Shown here piece after piece: positions 1 to 8,917 of a stretch of 50,882 bases of DNA (positions within the stretch are counted from its first letter, which is position 1; each line of letters opens with the position of its first letter). Position numbers and translations under genes: made by a program. The notes beneath the pieces are model-generated. The model did not search any database, had not been told where the DNA came from, and saw only the letters and a program-made list of their open reading frames with translations. The DNA is from CAZOLI01 sp964580675 (GTDB lineage Bacteria; Planctomycetota; MHYJ01; CAYXQY01), in the NCBI GenBank assembly GCA_964580675.1, contig CAZOLI010000023.1, positions 1-50,882 on the forward strand, read 5' to 3'.

Positions 1-1058
1 TGCCGTTTGTCCTCTTCGGGTTTCTCTTCGGGACCCGGGCCATCGAACTTCTTGGCGCCGAACAGAAGGTCGCCCGAATGGGCGGCATATACCTTGCCAT
101 TATTTTTGCGACCACACCGGCCCGCCACGTTGCGTTGATCGCCTCGAAATCGATTCAGGGCGCCGGTGATACCTGGACCCCGATGTGCGTGAACGTGGTG
201 TCCAACGGATTAAACATCGCGGGGACCCTGGTGCTCGGGCTGGGGCTCGGACCGGTTCCCCGCCTGCACATCGTCGGTGTGGGCATTGCCACGGCCTTCG
301 GCAACGTCTTTACCGCCGTTGCCCTGTCCCTGGCTATCTGGGGTTCCCGAACCACCGCCGGATTCGGTCGTCCCGCAAACTGGACGATCACGCGGCAGTT
401 GCTTGCCATCAGTCTTCCGAGGGTCGCCGAAGGAATTGGTTCGTTCGTCATGGCATTTCCGTTTAACGCCATCCTGCTTTACTTCGGCACGAACGTCAAC
501 GCCGCATACCAGGTGGGACGGCGGGTCTATCAGCAGATCACCGCCCCGCTCTCCCGCGGCTATCGAACGGCCACCAGCATTCTCGTGGGCCAGTCCCTCG
601 GGGAGAAGGACCAATCGGAAGCAAGATACAGTGGCCGGGCCGCGGCTGTGCTTGGGGTCGCAACCGTGGGCTCCCTCGGCGTGCTCCTGTTTGTCTTTGC
701 CCGGCCGATCGTCTGGCTGTTTACGGATCACCCCGAAACCCTGCAGCACGGCACGGCGTTTGCCCGGACCTACGCGGCGGCGGCGCCGTTTACCGTTCTG
801 TTCATTGTGTTTTCGGGTGCACTGACAAGCGGAAGCGACACCCGAACCCCCTTCATCGCCCGCGTAAGCGGCATGTTTTTTGGTATGCTCGGCGTGTCTT
901 ACGTGGGTGGGGTGTACTTCGAACTCGGGCTGCCGGCCGTATACGCCTCCCTGGTTATATATTACTTCTGGGCAATGGCTATTGTCAGTATCGGATTTTA
1001 CCGAGGGGCCTGGGCCGACCGGACGGAAGCCATGATGATCGAACGGGGGAGCCTGTAA
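1..1058 (+). CDS. MATE family efflux transporter, 3' part
   Basis: Multidrug and toxin extrusion (MATE) type membrane transporter, cut by the left edge of the window. The reading frame is open from base 3 upstream of the first internal ATG at 78, so that ATG is not the true start. About 350 residues are visible, corresponding to the middle and C-terminal half of a roughly 450-residue family member. The stretch IQGAGDTWTPM and the later GALTSGSDTRTPF are the paired repeat motifs typical of the two MATE halves, and hydrophobic segments alternate with short basic loops throughout. Such proteins exchange Na+ or H+ for cationic compounds at the inner membrane; the substrate cannot be told from sequence. 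It converges on leuD with 21 bases between the stops. Confidence 0.85.
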   Translation, partial: PFVLFGFLFGTRAIELLGAEQKVARMGGIYLAIIFATTPARHVALIASKSIQGAGDTWTPMCVNVVSNGLNIAGTLVLGLGLGPVPRLHIVGVGIATAFGNVFTAVALSLAIWGSRTTAGFGRPANWTITRQLLAISLPRVAEGIGSFVMAFPFNAILLYFGTNVNAAYQVGRRVYQQITAPLSRGYRTATSILVGQSLGEKDQSEARYSGRAAAVLGVATVGSLGVLLFVFARPIVWLFTDHPETLQHGTAFARTYAAAAPFTVLFIVFSGALTSGSDTRTPFIARVSGMFFGMLGVSYVGGVYFELGLPAVYASLVIYYFWAMAIVSIGFYRGAWADRTEAMMIERGSL

Positions 1059-1079
1059 AATCCTGTGGGCCTTCGGCGG

Positions 1080-1688
1080 TCAGTTGTTTTGAATATATGG
1101 AAGCGAATCCATCACGTTCCGCACTTCGTCCAGGTTCTCTCTCATGATGGAGGCCGTGTCCCAGGCACCGGTGGTCAGGGCTTTTTTTCGGGCCGGTTCA
1201 ATCGCCACGTCCATCGTCGAATCTCCGTAGGACACCCTCTCCTCTTCCAGATTCATCTCCATCTCCTCGCCGGGATGTGCTTCCACCCAGTCCTGCAGAT
1301 CGGTTATTGCCTCTCCCGGAGCCGTTACCGTGGGAACACCGAGTGCAAGACAGTTCCCGGCAAATATTTCGGCAAAACTCTCCCCGATAAACGCGTCAAT
1401 GCCCCATCGGACAAGCGCCTGCGGGGCGTGCTCACGCGATGATCCACAGCCAAAATTGCGGTTCACCACCATGATGCTGGCCTCCTGATACTCTTCACGG
1501 TTAAACGGGTGTTCAACAGGCTCACCTTCATCGTCGTACCGCTGATCGTAGAACACGTACTGTTCGAGCCCTTCAAACGTGACGACTTTCAGAAACCGCG
1601 CCGGCGTGATCTGATCGGTGTCAATGTCGTTTCCACGAAGGGGCAACCCGGAGCCGGAAACGCGAGTTACTTCTTTGTCCGTGTTCAT
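1080..1688 (-). CDS. leuD: 3-isopropylmalate dehydratase small subunit
   Basis: Small subunit of isopropylmalate isomerase, which with LeuC converts 2-isopropylmalate to 3-isopropylmalate in leucine synthesis. The 202-residue length is normal for bacterial LeuD. The N-terminal DIDTDQITPARFLK segment and the NFGCGSSREHAPQAL motif at about residues 78-92 are the swivel-domain signatures of the family. It lies 74 bases downstream of leuC on the same strand, so the two subunits are very probably cotranscribed. No other leu gene (leuA, leuB) is in the window. Confidence 0.95.
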   Translation of the reverse strand: MNTDKEVTRVSGSGLPLRGNDIDTDQITPARFLKVVTFEGLEQYVFYDQRYDDEGEPVEHPFNREEYQEASIMVVNRNFGCGSSREHAPQALVRWGIDAFIGESFAEIFAGNCLALGVPTVTAPGEAITDLQDWVEAHPGEEMEMNLEEERVSYGDSTMDVAIEPARKKALTTGAWDTASIMRENLDEVRNVMDSLPYIQNN

Positions 1689-1762
1689 TCGAATAACGTC
1701 AGAATAAGGAGTAAAAATATGTATTCGAGTTCACGAGAAACGGATTTCGGCGGCCGTTCTTC

Positions 1763-3202
1763 CTACTGAACCGTTTCCGGAATTTTCTCCCCCACCGCTA
1801 CTTCACGCACATCCACCACCTCTCCTTTCAGCGCCGCGGCCGCAACCATCCGCGGACTCATCAAAATCGTTCGTCCTTCCGGACTTCCCTGCCGGCCGAT
1901 GAAGTTTCGGTTCGACGAGGAGGCACAAACTTCGGGACCCTGAAGTTTGTCCTCATTCATGCCGAGACAGAGCGAACAACCGGGATTCCGCCAGTCGAAA
2001 CCGGCTTCTCGAAAAATCACGTCCAGCCCTTCCTCCTCCGCCCCGTTCTGTACACGCTGGCTACCGGGAACAACGAGTCCCCGAACATCCGGATGTATTT
2101 CGCGTCCTTCCAGGACCGCGGCCGCTTCGCGCAGGTCCGCGAGACGGGCATTGGTGCAGGAACCAAGGAAGGCGACGTCAATGGGATATCCCGTCATGGT
2201 TTGACCCGGGGAGACCCGCATGTGTTTCTGCGCCCGCCGGGCCGTTTCCCGCTTTTCCTCGGACAGTTCCGACGGATCCGGCACACGTTCGGAAATGCCG
2301 ATGCCCTGACCGGGAGTGGTTCCCCACGTGACCATGGGCTCTATCTCGGACCCTTCGATGGTGACCCGATCGTCGTACTGCGCATCCGGATCACTGGCAA
2401 TGGACTGCCAGAACGGTTTGAGATCTTCAAATCGCCCCGGATTCTCACGAAACGCATCGGTGTTCCGCAACCATTCAAACGTGTTCTCGTCGGGATTGAC
2501 GTATCCGGCCCGTGCGCCGCCTTCGATGGACATGTTACAGATGCTCATCCGTCCTTCCATTTCCATGGACTCGATCACCGATCCCCCGTATTCATAGACG
2601 AAGCCGACGCCGCCTTCCGTACCCAGCCGGCGGATAATGGTCAATATCACGTCCTTCGGGGTCACGTGCGGACCGAGCTCACCCGTTACTTCAATACGCC
2701 GGACCTTTTGCTTGTTCATTGCAACACACCCGGTGGCCAGGACATCTCGAATCTGCGTTGTTCCAACGCCAAACGCAAGGGCCCCAAACGCCCCGTGCGT
2801 CGAAGTGTGAGAATCACCGCAGACAATGGTCATACCGGGCTGGGTCAATCCCTGTTCGGGCCCGATGACGTGGACGATCCCCTGGTTTCCGGTCTCGGGA
2901 GAGGAGAAGGGAATATTATATTTTTTCACGTTTTTCTCGAGGTGTGTGAGCATTTTCTCGGCTGCTTCATCCTCAAATGGCCGATCAAGGTTACCGGTTG
3001 GAATAATGTGATCCACCGTGGCGTGGGTTCGTTCCGGAAAGGCCACGTCCATTCCCTTTTCCTCAACCATGCCGAACGCCTGGGGACTGGTCGCTTCGTG
3101 TATGAGGTGAAGGCCCACAAAGAGTTGATCCTGTCCCGTCGGAAGGGTTTTGACTCTGTGAAGGTTCCAGACCTTATCGTAAAGTGTGTTTTCGCTCATC
3201 AA
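1763..3202 (-). CDS. leuC: 3-isopropylmalate dehydratase large subunit
   Basis: Large, iron-sulfur subunit of isopropylmalate isomerase (aconitase family) in leucine biosynthesis. The 479 residues include the VCGDSHTSTHGAFG active-site motif and the three cluster ligands in GSCTNA (about residue 349) and PGCSLC (about 408 and 411). An ATG gives MMSENTLYDKVW, matching the usual family N-terminus. It is the first gene of a leuC-leuD unit, transcribed away from menF across a 360-base divergent region. Nothing is missing from the active site. A long open frame on the opposite strand is an antisense shadow. Confidence 0.96.
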   Translation of the reverse strand: MMSENTLYDKVWNLHRVKTLPTGQDQLFVGLHLIHEATSPQAFGMVEEKGMDVAFPERTHATVDHIIPTGNLDRPFEDEAAEKMLTHLEKNVKKYNIPFSSPETGNQGIVHVIGPEQGLTQPGMTIVCGDSHTSTHGAFGALAFGVGTTQIRDVLATGCVAMNKQKVRRIEVTGELGPHVTPKDVILTIIRRLGTEGGVGFVYEYGGSVIESMEMEGRMSICNMSIEGGARAGYVNPDENTFEWLRNTDAFRENPGRFEDLKPFWQSIASDPDAQYDDRVTIEGSEIEPMVTWGTTPGQGIGISERVPDPSELSEEKRETARRAQKHMRVSPGQTMTGYPIDVAFLGSCTNARLADLREAAAVLEGREIHPDVRGLVVPGSQRVQNGAEEEGLDVIFREAGFDWRNPGCSLCLGMNEDKLQGPEVCASSSNRNFIGRQGSPEGRTILMSPRMVAAAALKGEVVDVREVAVGEKIPETVQ

Positions 3203-3564
3203 ACTTCCTCAATATTAATTCTACTGTTTGAGCGAGGAATTCAACGAAATTCAAAAGGATTATCACATCCCGCGGATGTCGTGAACTGTTTCCGCAATCC
3301 GATATTTCTGCGGAACAACCTCTCCGGTTCCGCACATCCATCAACAGATTATCATATCATAACCGTCAATAAATTCGGAACCCTTCACCTGCCATCCACC
3401 TGTGACATAGTTATACACAAACGCTTCCTGCCAACCATTTTTCCCCTGTTCATGTTTGGTTCTCAGGACGAACTTTTTATATAATACGGGAAATTATTGA
3501 ATTCAATTTTTCCGAAAAGGGTTTCGGGGCAAACGACCGGATCTCCCGACCCATCCTTTTTCTG
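3203..3564. other. Divergent intergenic region leuC / menF
   Basis: This 362-base, AT-richer stretch separates leuC (minus) from menF (plus) and must hold both promoters. I see one plausible promoter for menF (listed separately). On the minus strand, several TATGAT/GATAAT-like boxes occur near 3345-3362, but none has a well-spaced -35 element. I see no leader peptide rich in leucine codons, no T-box specifier structure and no attenuator-type terminator before leuC. Confidence 0.5.
3456..3485 (+). promoter_or_regulatory. Candidate housekeeping promoter of menF
   Basis: TTGGTT at 3456-3461 and a perfect TATAAT at 3480-3485 are separated by 18 bases. Initiation would fall near 3492, leaving a leader of about 75 bases before menF. 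Only the -10 is a strong match. Confidence 0.4.
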
Positions 3565-3567
3565 GTG

Positions 3568-4941
3568 ATGACGAAACACACCCTCGATACGCAGACAACC
3601 GACACGAACTTATCCACAAACGTGGTGAAGGCAAACCCGGTTCTGTTTGAACGACCGGATGTGTTGCCGGGATCCCTGTCTCTGTACTGGGATGAACGAG
3701 ACGGAACACCCGTTCTCGGTACGGGAACCGCCGTTTCTCTGGAGGCCAGAGGACCGGACCGATTTCGACGGCTACAGGAATCGGGACAATCCCTTCTGGA
3801 CACAATCACAATAGATAACGAGTCGGGGGTTTCGCTATCCGGAGAGATCCTGCCGTCTCTGTACGGAGGCTTCTCCTTCCGTTCCGGCGAGGAACCGGAG
3901 GACACCTGCTGGACGGCCTTTCCCGACGCCTATCTGTTTCTTCCGGAACTCCTGCTGTTCAAACAAAAAAACAGTACCCTCATGGCCGTAACCGGAACGA
4001 AGGAACGAATCGATGAAGTGATGGAACAGATTCGTGCGGAGGAACCAGATGCAACGAAACGTCGTGCCGAAAACGAAAAACGGTTGCCCGAACTGGAACG
4101 CAAACGGTCGGTTCCCGATCCCGAAACATGGAAACATCACGTTCGTGCCTTAACCAGGGAAATCGGGAAGGGCGAACTCGAAAAAGTGGTCCTCTCCAGC
4201 AAACGCATAATTTCGTTTTCGTCCACCCCGGCCCCCGGAGCCCTCATCCATCGATTGAGACAGACCGCTCCCTCGCTCTATCAATATTACGTTTCTCCCG
4301 GGGGTTCCGCGTCCTGTTTTCTGGGGGCGTCCCCCGAAAACCTGATCTCTCTTTCGGGGGATCAATTTTACACCGAATCACTTGCCGGAACGGCGCGAAC
4401 GGGCGGAAGTGAAGAACAAAACGAGGTACTCGCCCGGCGTCTGGCGGAAAACGAAAAAGATCAGCAGGAACATTCTTACGTGGTTCAGGACATTCAACGG
4501 CGATTGGCGTCCCTTTCGAACGACATTACCGTGGAAGATCAATCCGTTCACAAATTTCCCGGAATTCAACACCTGCGAACACCGATCACCGGAACCCTGT
4601 CCTCGAATACCCATATTTTGAAATTGGTGGAACGGCTTCACCCAACACCCGCCGTGGGTGGGGTTCCCCGGCAGGAAGCCCTTGCAAAAATTTCGGAACT
4701 CGAACCATTCTCCCGGGGCTGGTACGCCGGGGGGGTTGGTCGGTTTAATCGACGTGGGGACGGCTGTTTTTCGGTCGCGATCCGTTCCGCCCTCCTCCAG
4801 AACCGAACCGGTCACCTGTTTGCCGGTGCCGGCATCGTGTCCGGAAGCGAGCCCGAAAACGAATGGGAGGAGGTCACCTGGAAATTAAAAGCAATGGACA
4901 ACCTGCTGAAACCGGAAACCTCTCCGTCCAGTCAACCGTAA
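3568..4941 (+). CDS. menF: Isochorismate synthase
   Basis: Converts chorismate to isochorismate, the committed step of the classical menaquinone pathway. The protein has about 457 residues and the chorismate-binding fold: ELEKVVLSSK (about 205) carries the general-base lysine, and LAGTARTG, EKDQQEHSYVV, HLRTPITG, HPTPAVGGVP and AGAGIVSGSEPENEWEE follow in the standard order. The variable N-terminal half is as long as in MenF/EntC/DhbC enzymes. A GTG at 3565 directly precedes the ATG at 3568; I prefer the ATG. No strong Shine-Dalgarno is visible. The neighbour menD begins 17 bases after the stop, which supports a role in menaquinone rather than in siderophore or salicylate synthesis. Confidence 0.92.
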   Translation: MTKHTLDTQTTDTNLSTNVVKANPVLFERPDVLPGSLSLYWDERDGTPVLGTGTAVSLEARGPDRFRRLQESGQSLLDTITIDNESGVSLSGEILPSLYGGFSFRSGEEPEDTCWTAFPDAYLFLPELLLFKQKNSTLMAVTGTKERIDEVMEQIRAEEPDATKRRAENEKRLPELERKRSVPDPETWKHHVRALTREIGKGELEKVVLSSKRIISFSSTPAPGALIHRLRQTAPSLYQYYVSPGGSASCFLGASPENLISLSGDQFYTESLAGTARTGGSEEQNEVLARRLAENEKDQQEHSYVVQDIQRRLASLSNDITVEDQSVHKFPGIQHLRTPITGTLSSNTHILKLVERLHPTPAVGGVPRQEALAKISELEPFSRGWYAGGVGRFNRRGDGCFSVAIRSALLQNRTGHLFAGAGIVSGSEPENEWEEVTWKLKAMDNLLKPETSPSSQP

Positions 4942-4958
4942 CTTCCAAGTCTCCGGAA

Positions 4959-6713
4959 ATGGATGCCCCCAACAGAAATATCCTGTTCGCGTCCACGTTT
5001 GTGGAAGAACTGTCCGGTACGGAACTGGACGCGGTTTGCATCCCGCCCGGAAGCCGCTCCACCCCTCTCTCCTATGCATTCGCCCAACACGACAGCTTCG
5101 AGGTGTTCTCCCACCTCGACGAACGGTCCGCCGCTTATTTCTGTCTCGGACGGGCTCGAAACACCGGCGTTCCCACGCCCGTTCTATCCACCTCCGGTAC
5201 GGCGGCGGTTAATTTTCATCCGGCCGTCGTGGAGGCGTATCATTCCTGTGTGCCGATGATTGTCCTTACGGCGGATCGTCCGACGGAGCTCCAGGACAGT
5301 GGTGCCAATCAAACCATTGATCAGACGAAACTCTATGGCGACGCTGTTCGGTGGTTTCACCAGATGCCGGAACCGGCGCCCGAGGAACGAAAATTAAACG
5401 CCTATCGAGAAAAAGGAATCCGGGCCCTGGCCCGGGCCACGGCCTCCCCCGCCGGTCCGGTACACCTGAATTTTCCCTTCCGGAAGCCGCTTCATCCCCG
5501 GGAAGTCCCCGAAGATTTGCCGGATCCGACCGGACCATCAACCTCCCGGGACACCCCCGGACAATTCGAGGAAACCCGGTCCCCGACGAGGGTCCCCGCC
5601 ACTCCGGACGTAAAAGCGGTGGCCGACGCCGTAAACAGCGCCGGGACCGGGCTCCTGATCACCGGACCCGAACGGGGACGTCCCATATCCCCGGCCGAAA
5701 TCACCCGTCTCTCCCGAGAAACCGGGTTTCCCATTATGGCGGATCCTCTCTCAAACCTCCGGTTCGGCCCCCACGTGCAGGAAGCCGTTGTTCTCGGGGG
5801 ATACGATGGGTACATGACGGGGTCGTTTTTCGACGAGTACGGTGAACCGGATGTCGTTCTCCGATTCGGTGCCGTTCCCACCTCCAAATCCCTCAAAAAC
5901 GTTCTCTCCAGCGTGGATGCCGATCAGTTTTTGATCAACAGCGGCGGATTCTGGCAGGACCCGGATTTCTCCTGTAGACGCTGCGTGGATGCCGATCCGG
6001 ACGCCTTCATCGATTCTCTGCTTCCCGAACTTGACCGGGACCTCCATCAGGATGACTGGGAACAGCGGCTGGAAAAAATTGAAGAGGCATACTGGTCTCA
6101 TTTACAACAGAGCCCTGCAGACGACGCGGTTGAAAGCTGCTACGTCAGGGAACTGATCCAACAGGTTCCCGGAAACTCCACGATGTTTGTTTCTAACAGC
6201 ATGCCTGTTCGGGACGTGGACCGGTTCGGGCAACCCCGGGAGGAACCGATAACGGTGTTCGGAAACCGCGGAGCAAGTGGCATCGACGGAATCACGAGCA
6301 CCGCCCTGGGCGTGGCCAGCACGACCCGGGAACCGGTATACCTGGTTACCGGGGACCTGGCCTTTTATCATGACATGAATGGCCTGCTGGCCATCCACCG
6401 ATTCGACCTTCCGATCACCATAATACTCCTGAACAACGACGGCGGGGGCATTTTCCATAAACTGCCCATCGAATCGTACGACCCGCCGTTTACGGACCTG
6501 TTCCGGACCCCGCACAGCATCAACTTTTCCGGCTGTAAAGACGTGTACAACCTTGATTACGCAAACGTAAATACACTGGTGGAATTTCGGTCGGAGCTTG
6601 AAGCCGTGCAACATTCTTCTTCCGGTTCCGTTATTGAAGTAAACGTGGACGCCGAGAAGAGTCATCGCCACCGGGAATCGCTGAAGAACGACGTGATCGG
6701 GTCCGTTCTGTAA
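4959..6713 (+). CDS. menD: SEPHCHC synthase (MenD)
   Basis: Thiamine-diphosphate enzyme adding 2-oxoglutarate to isochorismate to give SEPHCHC, the second menaquinone step. Recognised by PPGSRSTPL near the N-terminus, the HLDERSAA segment with the catalytic glutamate of the ThDP fold, LTADRPTELQDSGANQTI, and the C-terminal ThDP/Mg motif GDLAFYHDMNGLL followed by NNDGGGIF. The longest open frame starts at 4863 inside menF, but its first 32 residues have no family counterpart. The ATG at 4959 gives MDAPNRNILFASTFVEEL, which fits known MenD N-termini. Length is about 584 residues, normal for the family. It is translationally close to menF. No menH, menC or menE follows it. Confidence 0.93.
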   Translation: MDAPNRNILFASTFVEELSGTELDAVCIPPGSRSTPLSYAFAQHDSFEVFSHLDERSAAYFCLGRARNTGVPTPVLSTSGTAAVNFHPAVVEAYHSCVPMIVLTADRPTELQDSGANQTIDQTKLYGDAVRWFHQMPEPAPEERKLNAYREKGIRALARATASPAGPVHLNFPFRKPLHPREVPEDLPDPTGPSTSRDTPGQFEETRSPTRVPATPDVKAVADAVNSAGTGLLITGPERGRPISPAEITRLSRETGFPIMADPLSNLRFGPHVQEAVVLGGYDGYMTGSFFDEYGEPDVVLRFGAVPTSKSLKNVLSSVDADQFLINSGGFWQDPDFSCRRCVDADPDAFIDSLLPELDRDLHQDDWEQRLEKIEEAYWSHLQQSPADDAVESCYVRELIQQVPGNSTMFVSNSMPVRDVDRFGQPREEPITVFGNRGASGIDGITSTALGVASTTREPVYLVTGDLAFYHDMNGLLAIHRFDLPITIILLNNDGGGIFHKLPIESYDPPFTDLFRTPHSINFSGCKDVYNLDYANVNTLVEFRSELEAVQHSSSGSVIEVNVDAEKSHRHRESLKNDVIGSVL

Positions 6714-6787
6714 CGACATACCGGAAACACAGCGCGAGGAGGCGTACACCGGCACATGCGAATTCCCGATCAGTGACCTCTGTCGGA

Positions 6788-6817
6788 GGACGTTTTCGAC
6801 CGACGTGAAAACGGTCC
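6788..6817. other. Hairpin between menD and menB
   Basis: The arms CGTTTTC (6791-6797) and GAAAACG (6807-6813) pair perfectly around a 9-base loop, and GGA/TCC can extend the stem with one bulge. There is no U-tract on either strand, so it is not a classical intrinsic terminator. It could separate menFD from menBA or stabilise a 3' end. Confidence 0.35.
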
Positions 6818-6978
6818 GGATTCAGTGGTGAGGATCCATCCCGGAAAATGGCCTGGAAGGGGACCCGTCCAATACGTAAGGTAATAACAGTTGTCCAAAA
6901 GAACGGGGGTTAACGGGGAAAAACAAACAGAATTTCGTCTATCCTTTTTTGATTTCATTCTCGTGGAGCACAGCTGGT

Positions 6979-7872
6979 ATGGTATCTGAAATTATGAATC
7001 CCGAACAGTGGGAACCGGTGGATCACTTTGACTTCAACGACATTACCTATCACCGTGCGGTGGATACCGGAGCGGTACGAATTGCGTTTGATCGGCCGGA
7101 AGTGCGAAACGCCTTTCGTCCACAGGCAACGGAGGAACTGTTCGATGCGCTGAGCCATGCCCGACAGCTGACGGATGTGGGATGTATTCTCCTTACCGGT
7201 AACGGCCCGTCCCCGAAGGACGGTGTCTGGGCGTTTTCGTCGGGTGGCGACCAGTCGTTTCGCGGCAAAAAGGGGTACAAACACGAAGGGGACCAGGAAC
7301 ACGAACGGGGAGCGGACATTGCCCGGTATCCCATCCTCGATGTTCAGCGACGGATACGGCGTCTGCCAAAACCGGTCATTGCCGTCGTTCCCGGCTGGGC
7401 CGTCGGGGGTGGTCACAGTCTTCACGTTACCTGTGACCTTACACTCGCAAGCAAGGAACACGCAAAATTTAAACAGACGGACCCGGACGTTGGCAGCTTT
7501 GACGGCGGATTCGGCTCCGCCACCCTCGCCCGCCAGGTCGGACAGAAAAAAGCCCGGGAGATCTTTTTCCTTGGAAAAGAGTACGACGCCGGGGAAGCAA
7601 AGGAAATGGGCATGGTCAATGAAGTGGTTCCCCACGAAAACCTCGAAAGCGTTGCCCTTGACTGGGCCCGTGAGATCAACAAAAAAAGCCCAACAGCCAT
7701 CCGATTCCTGAAACTATCCATGAACATGGACATGGATGGACAGACCGGCCAGCAGCAACTTGTTGGGGAAGCCACCCGGCTCTTTTACATGACGGAGGAA
7801 GCGCAGGAAGGCCGCGATGCGTTTAAGGAAAACCGGCAACCGGATTATTCCGACGTTCCCTGGCATTATTGA
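6979..7872 (+). CDS. menB: 1,4-dihydroxy-2-naphthoyl-CoA synthase
   Basis: Crotonase-family enzyme that closes the naphthoquinone ring of o-succinylbenzoyl-CoA. Seen are the FSSGGDQ oxyanion segment, GWAVGGGHSLHVTCDLT, KQTDPDVGSFDGGFGS and the C-terminal YMTEEAQEGRDAFKENR, all typical of MenB. The residue aligned with E. coli Gly156 is Asp (in QTDPDVGSFD), as in the mycobacterial enzyme; this marks the bicarbonate-independent class. The open frame begins with a TTG at 6949. I choose the ATG at 6979, which has GGAG 11 bases upstream; an ATG at 6994 is also possible. It is followed 16 bases later by menA. Confidence 0.93.
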   Translation: MVSEIMNPEQWEPVDHFDFNDITYHRAVDTGAVRIAFDRPEVRNAFRPQATEELFDALSHARQLTDVGCILLTGNGPSPKDGVWAFSSGGDQSFRGKKGYKHEGDQEHERGADIARYPILDVQRRIRRLPKPVIAVVPGWAVGGGHSLHVTCDLTLASKEHAKFKQTDPDVGSFDGGFGSATLARQVGQKKAREIFFLGKEYDAGEAKEMGMVNEVVPHENLESVALDWAREINKKSPTAIRFLKLSMNMDMDGQTGQQQLVGEATRLFYMTEEAQEGRDAFKENRQPDYSDVPWHY

Positions 7873-7888
7873 TTTCCGTTCCTGCAGG

Positions 7889-8830
7889 ATGACTGAACAA
7901 GCGAAGACGTCCGGATTTCGTGCCTGGATCATCGCCGCACGGCCCCATACATTACCGGCGGCCATCGCCCCGGTCCTTGTGGGAATGGGTCTGGCCGCTC
8001 ACCGGGAGATGTTCGCCCCCCTTCCCGCGGTCTGTGCTCTGCTCGGTGCCATTCTAATCCAGATCGGAACCAATTTCGCAAACGATTATTTCGACGCCCG
8101 AAAAGGGGTGGATGCGGAGCGGGAAGCCGGGTTCACACGAGTAACCCAGACCGGTCTCCTTTCCCCCGAAGAAGTGCTCGGCGGGATGGTGTTCTTCTAC
8201 GGCACGGCTGTCGTGGTAGGCGTATACCTCGTGGTCACAGGAGGCCTGCCCATTCTGCTCGTCGGTCTCTTCGGCATACTGGCCGGCGTTCTGTATTCCG
8301 GCGGTCCCCTACCCTATGGTTCCTACGGCCTCGGCGACCTGATGGTTTTTCTATTTTTCGGCGTGATCGCCGTCACAGGAACCTACTACGTACAGGCCGC
8401 CTATCACATGGCTCCTTCCTTTGTTCCGGAGGATTTTGGCGGTCTGTTGCCGATCGAAGCCGTCATGGCTTCGCTTCCGGCGGCGGGTCTTTCCACGAAC
8501 ATTCTGATTGTCAACAACCTCCGGGACCTGGAAACGGACCGGAAGGCGGGCAAATGGACGATGGCCGTTCTCCTGGGACCGGTCCTGAGCAAATTCGAGT
8601 TCGGACTCTGTCTTTGCCTGGCCTTCGGGGTTCCGGTCTGGTTTGTGTTAAAGCCCGGCTTCGGCCCCGTTGTCCTTCTGCCCCTCCTTTCTCTTCCACT
8701 GGGTTCTTACCTTCAGTACCGGCTCTCCGAATCCCCCGGGGGAACGGAAATGAATCAGATACTCACACGCACGGGACAGCTCCTGTTTCTCCACTCATTA
8801 CTGTTTGCCCTGGGATTGTTCCTTTCTTGA
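7889..8830 (+). CDS. menA: 1,4-dihydroxy-2-naphthoate polyprenyltransferase
   Basis: Integral membrane UbiA-family prenyltransferase that attaches the isoprenoid tail to dihydroxynaphthoate. The first aspartate-rich motif is NDYFDARKGVD (about residue 65) and the second is NNLRDLETDRKAGK (about 210); eight or nine hydrophobic segments surround them. IIAARPHTLPAAIAPVLVG at the N-terminus is characteristic of MenA rather than UbiA. The frame is open from 7817 inside menB, but the ATG at 7889 gives the expected start MTEQAKTSGFRAWI. About 313 residues is normal. The menB-menA order with 16 bases between them indicates one transcript. Confidence 0.92.
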   Translation: MTEQAKTSGFRAWIIAARPHTLPAAIAPVLVGMGLAAHREMFAPLPAVCALLGAILIQIGTNFANDYFDARKGVDAEREAGFTRVTQTGLLSPEEVLGGMVFFYGTAVVVGVYLVVTGGLPILLVGLFGILAGVLYSGGPLPYGSYGLGDLMVFLFFGVIAVTGTYYVQAAYHMAPSFVPEDFGGLLPIEAVMASLPAAGLSTNILIVNNLRDLETDRKAGKWTMAVLLGPVLSKFEFGLCLCLAFGVPVWFVLKPGFGPVVLLPLLSLPLGSYLQYRLSESPGGTEMNQILTRTGQLLFLHSLLFALGLFLS

Positions 8831-8855
8831 GAAACCGGGAAATTGTTGATACATT
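8827..8855 (+). promoter_or_regulatory. Possible promoter of the nuoIJK unit
   Basis: TTGAGA at 8827-8832 (overlapping the menA stop) and TACATT at 8850-8855 are 17 bases apart, 63 bases before nuoI. The -10 is weak, so read-through from menBA is equally plausible. Confidence 0.25.
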
Positions 8856-8917
8856 ATATGGGGTAAACGCCTCCTCTTTTTCTTTTCATTCCCTTTCCCG
8901 TTCGCACGGCGATATTT

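Noticed and set aside
2093..3484. 463-codon open frame on the plus strand opposite leuC
   Set aside because: It is the complement of a clearly conserved LeuC frame, has a His/Arg/Gly-rich composition and no recognisable domain; antisense shadow.
3203..3564. Leucine attenuator or T-box before leuC
   Set aside because: No leader peptide with leucine codons, no specifier loop and no terminator in the spacer.
3477..3905. 142-codon minus-strand frame reaching into the leuC/menF spacer
   Set aside because: Overlaps the conserved start of menF in antisense and shows no domain.
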